From an uncultured Lachnospiraceae bacterium (GTDB taxonomy: Bacteria > Bacillota > Clostridia > Lachnospirales > Lachnospiraceae), in contig CAKSBI010000054.1 in the NCBI GenBank assembly GCA_934437985.1, positions 1 to 6,736 of the forward strand: a stretch of 6,736 nt of DNA, read 5' to 3'. Below the pieces are notes generated by a model. That model worked only from the letters and a program-made list of their open reading frames with translations, searched no databases and had not been told where the DNA came from. Position 1 is the first letter of the stretch; each line of letters opens with the position of its first letter. A program made the position numbers and the translations under genes. Positions 1 through 5,105 of this stretch are shown here, one piece after another.

Positions 1-136
1 GAATAATATAGTTCGTTGCAGATAATCATTTTTTCATGCCTTGTTACAGGCAAAGTTCGTAGTTGTATTAATATTTTTACAGAGGAATCCTGTTTGTCGG
101 AAAATAGTTTTATTGGTTCTTACATAAAAGAGCTGA

Positions 137-373
137 TTACTCAATTATTGGAATGATCATATTTTCAAATGCAGCACGCATTTTAGGGTGATGGATAAGG
201 AAATGAGTCGCAGGGGTTTTACTTTTTGACACTATCGCCCATTTTTTTACATGAATGCAGATCTGTATGTTACGGAAGACCGGTGATACATTTTCTTTGA
301 ATTCATAACTGGTATGTTGTTTTTTTGCATTGCTGTATTTGCCTCTGTTCGGACCCTGGAATTTGATTATGGT
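137..373 (-). pseudogene. 5'-truncated remnant of an unrecognised protein gene
   Basis: Reading the minus strand from 373 to 140 gives 78 sense codons ending in TAA at 139-137. The frame is closed upstream by TAA at 376-374, and the first Met is only at residue 65, so no start is available. The peptide looks like folded protein rather than noise: an N-terminal GPNRGKY segment, a beta-rich middle containing NIQICIHVKKWAIVS, then THFLIHHPKMRAAFE and a hydrophobic end (MIIPIIE). Codon use is mixed and gene-like. I do not recognise the family. I infer the 3' end of a gene that lost its 5' part; a sequencing error or a gene starting in another frame is also possible. Confidence 0.45.
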
Positions 374-473
374 TTAAGATCCGGGTGATCAATTCATCTG
401 TTGCCGTATGTGATGATAAAGATGACAGGATAATATATCTGCTTCTCTCAGCTTCTGCATCAGTCTGTAAAAG

Positions 474-502
474 TTAAATGAGCTGCTATGACTGGGTATA
501 AT
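474..502 (+). promoter_or_regulatory. Sigma70-like promoter for the 584-1186 gene
   Basis: A consensus -10 box TATAAT lies at 497-502, with TTAAAT at 474-479 as a moderate -35 box, 17 bases apart. A start near 509 would give a leader of about 75 bases. A second TATAAT at 524-529 has a poorer upstream partner (ATATTA at 501-506) and may be an alternative start. Confidence 0.5.
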
Positions 503-571
503 ATTAATACAATACATCTCCGATATAATATGTGAGTGATGATTGAAGGAAAGTTTCATGTATGTGCAATC

Positions 572-577
572 GGGAGG
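572..577 (+). promoter_or_regulatory. Shine-Dalgarno that fixes the start at 584
   Basis: GGGAGG lies 6 bases before the ATG at 584. The in-frame ATGs at 536 and 539 have no comparable ribosome binding site, and the 16 extra residues they would add do not resemble the rest of the protein. The downstream start is therefore preferred. Confidence 0.7.
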
Positions 578-583
578 ATTGTT

Positions 584-1186
584 ATGACAATAGGAGAAGC
601 ACGCTGGGCATATAGTGCACAGCTAAAGTCGTATAATATTCAGAAGTGCAGTCTGGGACGTCAGAAGGCTGCGCTTGATGAGAAGATTAAGAGAACAGAG
701 AATGGTGCTGCTGTATATGCAGATGAAGCTGCAACTCTGGAATTAACGTATAGTGCTGTTGCAGAAAAACAGGATGAATACCAGAAATATATGGATAAGC
801 TCATGGAACAGTGGAATGTGAAGTTTGATGAGGTTGCAGTGAAAAATAATGCTAAGGCTGAAAAAGAGGGGTTTGAAGAGCTTAGAAAGGTTCTTGAGGT
901 TGTCAGGCGGATGACCCGTGGGGATACTGTTCCTGCTTATGATGAAAAGAAGGTCATGGAGTATGACAGGGATATGTACCAGCTGGCCAAGAGTGCGCAG
1001 ATGGTTGCACAGATGAGAAAGAAAGACAGGGAGAAGCATGATTCACTATGGGATGAGGAGAAGAAGGAGAACAGGGAAGATCCTATGGAGGCAGCAGATG
1101 GACAGGAAGCATTTGCAGATGGACCGGAGATTATTTCTGTTGAGGATACAATGGCTGCAACGACGGATTCTGACAGTGAGGTCTGA
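584..1186 (+). CDS. Conserved coiled-coil protein of unknown function, 200 aa
   Basis: This is a soluble, highly charged, mostly helical protein with no signal peptide or membrane segment. Residues 1-95 are rich in Ala, Lys, Glu and Gln with heptad-like spacing, including ENGAAVYADEAATLEL near residue 39, and probably form a coiled coil. A short central segment with GDTVPAYDEKKVMEY is followed by a basic helix (QMRKKDREKHDSLWDEEKK) and an acidic, probably disordered tail (DGPEIISVEDTMAATTDSDSEV region). I recall similar proteins of about 200 residues in Lachnospiraceae, all uncharacterised; that is memory, not a search. It appears to be a single-gene unit, with its own promoter at 474-502 and a terminator candidate at 1228-1266. 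No function is assigned. The start at 584 is chosen over 536 because of the Shine-Dalgarno at 572-577. Confidence 0.8.
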   Translation: MTIGEARWAYSAQLKSYNIQKCSLGRQKAALDEKIKRTENGAAVYADEAATLELTYSAVAEKQDEYQKYMDKLMEQWNVKFDEVAVKNNAKAEKEGFEELRKVLEVVRRMTRGDTVPAYDEKKVMEYDRDMYQLAKSAQMVAQMRKKDREKHDSLWDEEKKENREDPMEAADGQEAFADGPEIISVEDTMAATTDSDSEV

Positions 1187-1227
1187 CCGGGCTTAGGTAT
1201 TTTCATGTTTGTGGTATTGGATGTTTC

Positions 1228-1266
1228 CCACTTTTTAAATATGGAAATTTTGTAAAGTGGATTTTT
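1228..1266 (+). terminator. Probable rho-independent terminator
   Basis: CCACTTT (1228-1234) pairs with AAAGTGG (1254-1260), and inside it AAAT (1237-1240) can pair with ATTT (1247-1250) around a six-base loop. ATTTTT follows at 1261-1266. The structure sits 41 bases after the stop of the 584-1186 gene. The stem is AT-rich with a small internal bulge, so strength is uncertain. Confidence 0.5.
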
Positions 1267-1278
1267 GCCGGAGATTAG

Positions 1279-1284
1279 TATAAT
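1279..1284 (+). promoter_or_regulatory. Possible -10 box of a decayed operon
   Basis: A perfect TATAAT lies 45 bases before the vestigial ATG at 1329, after the terminator candidate. No good -35 box is seen at the usual distance. It may be the surviving promoter of the HD-domain gene remnant and could still drive the intact genes at 1700-3078, for which I see no nearer promoter. Confidence 0.3.
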
Positions 1285-1313
1285 CAGGAGTCTGCTTAAT
1301 AAAGATAGAGAAT

Positions 1314-1441
1314 AGGAGAGAATACAATATGCGTTAACTGTAGAGGCAGTTATGAAATGGTTTGCAAAGGAATTAGGTTATACTGATGAACAGGAATATT
1401 GGGGGATAGTAGGACTTCTCCATGATATAGATTTTGAACTT
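1314..1441 (+). pseudogene. Remnant of an HD-domain hydrolase gene
   Basis: A good Shine-Dalgarno (AGGAGAG, 1314-1320) and an ATG at 1329 remain, but that frame reads Met-Arg-stop. In another frame, 1331-1441 encodes 37 residues including ALTVEAVMKWFAKELG and WGIVGLLHDIDFEL. This matches my memory of the N-terminal half of small HD-domain phosphohydrolases of clostridia, in which LLHDxD carries the metal-binding His-Asp pair (codons at 1421-1426). The segment that normally lies between the start and ALTVEA is missing, as is everything after HDIDFE. It is therefore a gene reduced to its centre by at least two deletions. No product is expected. Confidence 0.65.
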
Positions 1442-1694
1442 GTTATATTCTGGATGATAAGTGATGCTGTATTTTGTGTTGTACAAAAGATATAAAGTAA
1501 AGCGTTCAGGCGTTATTATGCCGGTGTAGCTGCAGTTTTTTTACGGTATGCTATCTTGGTGCGGGCTGGTATATGGCCATGAGAGAAGAGGTAATACAGA
1601 TTTTATCGTTACTTCCGGAATATCTGACTGGGCGATTAAGTTTAAAACCGGCTGTAAGTCGGAGTATCTGATAGTGGATATAAGAGGAAAATAA
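1442..1694 (+). pseudogene. Remnant of a membrane metallophosphoesterase gene
   Basis: Pieces of one protein occur in all three frames. SDAVFCVVQKI (to the TAA at 1493-1495) is followed by YYAGVAAVFL (1514-1543). After a frameshift in a run of seven T at 1536-1542 comes TVCYLGAGWYMAM (1543-1581). These resemble the N-terminal transmembrane segments of YkuE-like metallophosphoesterases. From 1590, a third frame gives GNTDFIVTSGISDWAIKF and then KTGCKSEYLIVDIRGK to TAA at 1692-1694, which resembles the C-terminal end of the same family. The whole catalytic middle, with its metal-binding Asp, His and Asn motifs, is absent, so the two ends were joined near 1582-1590. An ATG at 1548 opens a 48-residue frame over the C-terminal piece but has no ribosome binding site. 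Family assignment is from memory. Confidence 0.55.
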
Positions 1695-1699
1695 AGGAT

Positions 1700-2251
1700 A
1701 TGAATATAGAGTTTGCATTTTTAGATATGTTACAGGGGATAAGAACACCGATACTGGATTACATAATGTGCTTTATTACGCATTGGGGTGATGCCGGGGC
1801 GGTCTGGATAGTAATGGCATTTGTTTTGCTGATAATTCCCAGGACAAGAAAATGTGGAATTGTTCTTGCTGTCTCATTGTGCATAGATGCGATATTGTGC
1901 AATGGTATGCTGAAGAATATAGCTGCAAGAACGCGGCCATGTGATGTTAATACATATATTCAGCTTTTGATAGCAAGGCCTGCTGATTATTCTTTTCCGT
2001 CAGGGCATACAGCGGCGTCATTTGCAGCAGTGTCAGCATTGTATTTTGAAGGCAGGAAAAGACTCTGGAAAATATCACTTGTGCCTGCATGTCTGATCGC
2101 ATTTTCAAGGATGTATCTGTATGTGCACTATCCGACGGATGTGCTTGGGGGCATTGTTGTTGGAATTGTATCAGGGTATCTGGGATATGTCATATTGAAA
2201 CGCCTGGACAGGATGAGGAACAGGAAAAATGACCGGGAAATGGAAGGATAA
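1700..2251 (+). CDS. PAP2-family membrane phosphatase
   Basis: This 183-residue integral membrane protein has the complete phosphatidic acid phosphatase type 2 signature. Motif 1 KX6RP is K72 to R79-P80 (KNIAARTRP), motif 2 PSGH is 100-103 (SFPSGHT), and motif 3 SRX5HX3D is S136-R137, H143 and D147. The catalytic His residues and the phosphate-binding Lys and Arg residues are all present. Hydrophobic segments lie near 33-47, 52-70, 105-116, 126-141 and 147-166, with a basic, polar C-terminal tail. Members dephosphorylate lipid phosphates such as phosphatidic acid, phosphatidylglycerol phosphate or undecaprenyl pyrophosphate at the membrane; the substrate cannot be told from sequence. AGAGGA at 1683-1688 is a possible ribosome binding site for the ATG at 1700. 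The next gene starts 8 bases after the stop, so the two are probably cotranscribed. Confidence 0.9.
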   Translation: MNIEFAFLDMLQGIRTPILDYIMCFITHWGDAGAVWIVMAFVLLIIPRTRKCGIVLAVSLCIDAILCNGMLKNIAARTRPCDVNTYIQLLIARPADYSFPSGHTAASFAAVSALYFEGRKRLWKISLVPACLIAFSRMYLYVHYPTDVLGGIVVGIVSGYLGYVILKRLDRMRNRKNDREMEG

Positions 2252-2259
2252 CAGAATAT

Positions 2260-3078
2260 ATGGACAATATTAGGATCGTAACACTAATGGAAGATAATCT
2301 GTGTGGTGATAATCTGATCGCAGAGCATGGGCTTTCACTTTATATTGAGACAAAAAAGCATAAGCTTCTTGCTGATACCGGAAAGTCGGATAAAACCTGG
2401 TATAATGCCGGGATAAGAGGTATTGACCTGTCAGAAGTTGATACTGTATTTTTAAGCCACGGACATTACGACCATTCCGGTGGTCTTATGTCATTGGCAG
2501 GAATTAATTCACACGCATATATATATATACGTGAAAATGCAGGTGGGGATTATTATTCATACAAAGAAGGTGAAGATAAGTACATAGGTATTGATAAGGA
2601 CATTATGAAGCTGGATGGTCTTCATCTTATATCAGAAAATACTGTTATCGATGATGAGCTTTCGATATATACAGGTGTAAAACCGGGGAGGTTATGGCCT
2701 AAAGGCAATATGCGCCTGCGTGAAAAGAAGAATGGTAAGCTTGTACAGGATACATTTTCACATGAGCAGTATCTTGTCATACGGTATGATGGGGATAAGT
2801 ATGCACTGATCTCAGGATGTGCACATAATGGTATACTGAATATTCTTGATGAATTCCGTGCAATATATAACATAGACCCTGCAGTTGTTATAAGTGGATT
2901 TCATATGATCCGGTCATCCTATTCTGGTGATGACCTCAGTGCAATTGCTGATACGGCAAGGGAGCTTAAAATGATGGATACGGTATTTTATACAGGCCAC
3001 TGTACAGGCTGGAAGGCGTATGATATCATGAAGCCGGTCATGGGCGAAAAGCTGCAGCTGATCTCAGAATTGAAGTAA
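2260..3078 (+). CDS. Metallo-beta-lactamase-fold hydrolase
   Basis: This 272-residue cytoplasmic protein has the MBL-fold metal-binding signature HxHxDH at H67, H69, D71 and H72 (LSHGHYDHSGG). It is preceded by the usual Asp-Thr-Gly turn (LLADTG, D39). Further conserved-looking elements are SHEQ at 167-170, SGCAHNGILNI from 185 (H189), SGFH ending at H215 and TGHCTG at 245-250 (H247). This arrangement matches the group often annotated as 7,8-dihydropterin-6-methyl-4-(beta-D-ribofuranosyl)-aminobenzene-5'-phosphate synthase-like. That name comes from an archaeal methanopterin enzyme and should not be taken as function in a bacterium of this kind. No signal peptide is present. GGAAGG at 2242-2247, inside the end of the PAP2 gene, is the likely ribosome binding site. 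The gene probably forms an operon with the PAP2 gene and converges on the Crp/Fnr gene. Confidence 0.87.
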   Translation: MDNIRIVTLMEDNLCGDNLIAEHGLSLYIETKKHKLLADTGKSDKTWYNAGIRGIDLSEVDTVFLSHGHYDHSGGLMSLAGINSHAYIYIRENAGGDYYSYKEGEDKYIGIDKDIMKLDGLHLISENTVIDDELSIYTGVKPGRLWPKGNMRLREKKNGKLVQDTFSHEQYLVIRYDGDKYALISGCAHNGILNILDEFRAIYNIDPAVVISGFHMIRSSYSGDDLSAIADTARELKMMDTVFYTGHCTGWKAYDIMKPVMGEKLQLISELK

Positions 3079-3096
3079 TATACAATGGATTGCAGT

Positions 3097-3117
3097 TGCC
3101 ATATACAGAATATGGCA
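3097..3117. terminator. Hairpin between convergent genes
   Basis: TGCCATAT (3097-3104) and ATATGGCA (3110-3117) form a perfect 8-base-pair stem with a five-base loop. It lies in the 41-base gap between the ends of the MBL-fold gene and the Crp/Fnr gene. Its position suggests a shared terminator for both strands, but there is no clear U-run on either side, so it may be weak. Confidence 0.45.
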
Positions 3118-3119
3118 TT

Positions 3120-3800
3120 CTATAGCAGCGGGTCTGTATCACAGCTTAATTCAAAATGATTTCTGTTGGTTATCAGAATACCTTCCCTTTGCAGCTTTGA
3201 CAGTTCTACAGACATGGCTGCACGTTCTACACACAGGTAATCGGCAAGCTTTTGCCTGTCATATGGAATATCAAAGGTCAGGGAGCCCTGGCGTATTGAC
3301 TCTGAGGAAAGGTATGACAGGAGCTTTTCTCTTGTTGTACGTTTGCTTATGTGTGTGATCTTATTATTGAGCAGTAATATTTTATGTGCAAGTACACCTG
3401 CCATATTGCGGATAAGCTTCTGATGGTAATCGCATGCGGAAGAACAAGTTGTAAGGACACTGCGGACATCAAGCATCAGAATTTCGCAGTCAGCTTCTGC
3501 AACAACACTTATATTAAGGACAGAATTTTGGGTTGCAGCGTATGGTTCGCCAAAAAAGTTACCGGTACTGCATCCTGATATTATATTTCTGTGTCCCCAT
3601 ATATCTTCCTGGATTATAAGCACCGAACCGCTTAAAATAAGTCCCATGGTATCAGTGGTATCTCCTGTACGTAAAATGTAGGAATCTTTTTCTTTTTTTA
3701 AGACTGAAGCTTTAAGGCAATTGAGGATAGTTAATATCTCACTTTCATGAAGCCCGGTAAATAAAGGGGATCTTTGAAGTATTGGTATATATTTTTTCAT
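3120..3800 (-). CDS. Crp/Fnr-family transcriptional regulator (HcpR-like by context)
   Basis: This 226-residue protein has an N-terminal cyclic-nucleotide-binding-type beta-barrel (about 12-115, with LSGSVLIIQED and a GNFFGEPYA turn near 80-88). A long dimerisation helix follows (about 120-150), then a winged helix-turn-helix (about 155-220, with TREKLLSYLS, YDRQKLADYL and recognition helix ERAAMSVELSKLQREG). The N-terminal Cys cluster of oxygen-sensing Fnr is absent, and the barrel lacks an obvious cAMP-binding Arg-Ser pair, so the signal is probably neither an Fe-S cluster of the Fnr type nor cAMP. The family includes HcpR, which controls hcp in anaerobes and senses nitrosative stress through haem in Desulfovibrio. 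Assigning this protein to that role rests on the divergent hcp operon. AAGGAG (minus strand, 3812-3807) lies 6 bases before the ATG. An operator candidate adjoins it, suggesting autoregulation. Confidence 0.85.
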   Translation of the reverse strand: MKKYIPILQRSPLFTGLHESEILTILNCLKASVLKKEKDSYILRTGDTTDTMGLILSGSVLIIQEDIWGHRNIISGCSTGNFFGEPYAATQNSVLNISVVAEADCEILMLDVRSVLTTCSSACDYHQKLIRNMAGVLAHKILLLNNKITHISKRTTREKLLSYLSSESIRQGSLTFDIPYDRQKLADYLCVERAAMSVELSKLQREGILITNRNHFELSCDTDPLL

Positions 3801-3812
3801 AAAAAACTCCTT

Positions 3813-3837
3813 ATGTTAGAATTCAAACATACATGTT
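3813..3837. promoter_or_regulatory. Palindromic operator, probable Crp/Fnr-type site
   Basis: ATGTTAGAATTCAAACAT (3813-3830) is an 18-base palindrome with 8 of 9 positions matching. Its core TGTTA-N6-AAACA (3814-3829) has the 5-6-5 half-site spacing of Crp/Fnr operators. An overlapping second inverted repeat, AACAT-AC-ATGTT, spans 3826-3837. The site adjoins the regulator's Shine-Dalgarno and lies upstream of the DUF438-hcp operon, so the encoded regulator could bind it to control both directions. That the regulator binds here is inference. Confidence 0.55.
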
Positions 3838-3843
3838 ATAAAT

Positions 3844-3872
3844 ATCATACTATGATGGCAGCATGGAAGCAA
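3844..3872 (-). promoter_or_regulatory. Promoter of the Crp/Fnr gene
   Basis: On the minus strand, TTGCTT (3872-3867) and TATGAT (3849-3844) are separated by exactly 17 bases, giving a predicted start near 3837. The transcript would begin inside or at the edge of the palindromic operator at 3813-3837. Confidence 0.6.
3851..3856 (+). promoter_or_regulatory. -10 box of the DUF438-hcp operon
   Basis: TATGAT at 3851-3856 is the best rightward -10 box in the spacer, giving a start near 3863. The matching -35 position (3828-3833, CATACA) is poor, which is typical of promoters needing an activator. The palindrome core at 3814-3829 is centred at 3821.5, which is -41.5 from that start, the class II activator position. 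The -10 box forms a perfect inverted repeat with the leftward -10 box (ATCATA-C-TATGAT, 3844-3856). Confidence 0.45.
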
Positions 3873-3905
3873 TGATAAAATAAATATAAAACCGGAGGTT
3901 ATCAT

Positions 3906-5105
3906 ATGAATAATTATTATGAATATGACAGCGAAGTATACAAAGAAAGGATAGAACTTTTAAAAAGTTATCTGAAACGCCTTGGTGACGGTGAAGCACT
4001 GGAATCGGTAAGTAATGACTTCGTAAGTCAGTTTAAGGATGTGGATGCGTCTGAGATAATGAAGGCAGAGCAGTCAATGCTTGAGGAGGGAACCCCTTTA
4101 GAAGAAGTACAGAGATTGTGTGATGTCCACTCTGCGTTATTTCATGTGGCAACTATGGAAGAACGTGAAGTGGAGGCAAAAGAGCTGGTTACAGTTAAAG
4201 GGCATCCACTGTATCTGTTAACAAAAGAAAATGATGCATTGAAACTGCTGCTGAATGAAATACATGAGGATATAAAAGCCGGAAAGGCAGATAAGGACTC
4301 GTTAGAAGGATTAAAGGGTCTTGCGGCACATTATGCAAAAAAGGGGGATCTGCTTTATCCGCTGCTTAGTGTGAGATATGGAATATCGGGTCCGTCTGAT
4401 GTTATGTGGACAGTAGATGATGAGATCCGTGATGAGATATCGTGGCTTGTAAGAGCTGATGTAACAGATAAGGAATGGCAGAAGAGATTAGAGGCTGTGA
4501 TTGTAAGGGTTGATGAGATGATCTATAAGGAAGCTAATATTCTTTTTCCTAACTGTGCCGTCAACTTTACGGAAGATGAGTGGAATGGTATATATCATGA
4601 TCTGAAGGATTATGGCGAATGCTTCGGGGTAAAAATGGAGCCGTATGAAAAAGCAGAGGATAATAGGGGGCAGATAACATCATTCGTATCAGGAGCTGAG
4701 GTTGTCCTTGCAGGCGGCCATATGACAATAGAACAGCTTACGGCACTTCTTAATACAATTCCGCTTGAGATCACATTTGTTGATGACAGGAATATTAACT
4801 GCTATTTTAATGAAGGACCAAAGGACTTTAAGAGACCTAAGATGGCTATAGGCCGAAGTGTATTTTCATGTCATCCGCCAAAGGTAGAGGAAAAGGTAAG
4901 GCATATTATTAATGAATTCAGGGCAGGTAATCTTGATGAAGTACCTGTATGGATGGAAAAGAATGGCAAGACAATGCTTGTAAAATATATGGCGGTAAGG
5001 GATGGTTCAGGTAATTACCTTGGAACTGTGGAGCTTGTACAGAATATGGATTTTGCAAAGGAGCATTTTCTTGGAAAGAATCAGAAAGCGGGAGGAGAAT
5101 GGTAA
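3906..5105 (+). CDS. DUF438 / hemerythrin-like / PAS domain protein
   Basis: This 399-residue soluble protein has three parts. Residues 12-80 are the DUF438 helical domain, ending in the typical RLCDVHSALF. Residues 95-240 form a hemerythrin HHE-like four-helix domain: GHPLYLLTKEN (H100, E108), AHYAKKGDLLYP (H142), SGPSDVMWTVDDEIR, YKEANILFP (E209) and W226 to H231. Residues 272-382 are a PAS domain of the kind found with DUF438, with TFVDD, AIGRSVFSCHPPK and KYMAVRDGSGNYLGTVE. Such proteins are uncharacterised but commonly have this three-part build; the parts suggest binding of a metal, haem or small ligand and sensing of redox or NO signals. Oddly, the usual HYxxKEN motif reads HYAKKGD, so its acidic residue is lost at G147. 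CGGAGG at 3893-3898 lies 7 bases before the start. The stop overlaps the hcp start by one base, so the two are probably translated together. Confidence 0.9.
   Translation: MNNYYEYDSEVYKERIELLKSYLKRLGDGEALESVSNDFVSQFKDVDASEIMKAEQSMLEEGTPLEEVQRLCDVHSALFHVATMEEREVEAKELVTVKGHPLYLLTKENDALKLLLNEIHEDIKAGKADKDSLEGLKGLAAHYAKKGDLLYPLLSVRYGISGPSDVMWTVDDEIRDEISWLVRADVTDKEWQKRLEAVIVRVDEMIYKEANILFPNCAVNFTEDEWNGIYHDLKDYGECFGVKMEPYEKAEDNRGQITSFVSGAEVVLAGGHMTIEQLTALLNTIPLEITFVDDRNINCYFNEGPKDFKRPKMAIGRSVFSCHPPKVEEKVRHIINEFRAGNLDEVPVWMEKNGKTMLVKYMAVRDGSGNYLGTVELVQNMDFAKEHFLGKNQKAGGEW
5091..5096 (+). promoter_or_regulatory. Shine-Dalgarno that fixes the hcp start at 5105
   Basis: GGAGGA lies 8 bases before the ATG at 5105 but only 2 bases before the in-frame ATG at 5099. 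The later start is therefore the workable one. It makes a TAATG overlap with the stop of the DUF438 gene, the usual sign of translational coupling. Confidence 0.75.

Larger units (their letters stand above)
1..583. other. Upstream region without an intact gene
   Basis: No open frame here has both a start codon with a plausible ribosome binding site and gene-like length. The one stretch that reads as protein is the minus-strand remnant at 137-373, listed separately. Positions 1-136 and 374-473 are AT-rich sequence in which I see no RNA gene, repeat array or mobile-element end. Positions 474-583 are the leader of the next gene, with a promoter and Shine-Dalgarno. The region is best read as decayed intergenic DNA. 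Confidence 0.6.

Noticed and set aside
37..52. Stem TGCCT/AGGCA as a terminator
   Set aside because: Only five pairs. The T-run lies before the stem on the plus strand, which makes an A-run after it on the minus strand, so neither direction fits a rho-independent terminator.
7..156. 49-codon open stretch on the plus strand ending in SYIKELITQLLE and TGA
   Set aside because: It has no convincing start or ribosome binding site, its first half is not protein-like, and its end overlaps the more gene-like minus-strand remnant only slightly. Too little to support a gene tail.
191..229. Short plus-strand peptide MDKEMSRRGFTF, faintly like a segment of DNA-3-methyladenine glycosylase I
   Set aside because: Only 12 codons before a stop, the following frames do not continue the family pattern, and the minus-strand frame over the same bases is far longer.
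536..583. Longer N-terminus for the 584-1186 protein
   Set aside because: The ATGs at 536 and 539 have no Shine-Dalgarno, whereas GGGAGG is ideally placed before 584.
743..1206. Two long open frames on the minus strand opposite the coiled-coil gene
   Set aside because: They overlap each other and the well-supported plus-strand gene, lack ribosome binding sites and have low-complexity composition typical of antisense shadows.
2260..3078. Naming the MBL protein as a methanopterin biosynthesis enzyme
   Set aside because: Only the generic MBL-fold motifs are visible and no other gene of that pathway is present.
3120..3800. Calling the regulator Fnr or Crp outright
   Set aside because: The N-terminal Cys cluster of Fnr and the cAMP-binding signature of Crp are not seen.
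5099..5104. Two-residue longer Hcp start
   Set aside because: The ribosome binding site is only 2 bases upstream of 5099, too close; it is 8 bases from 5105.
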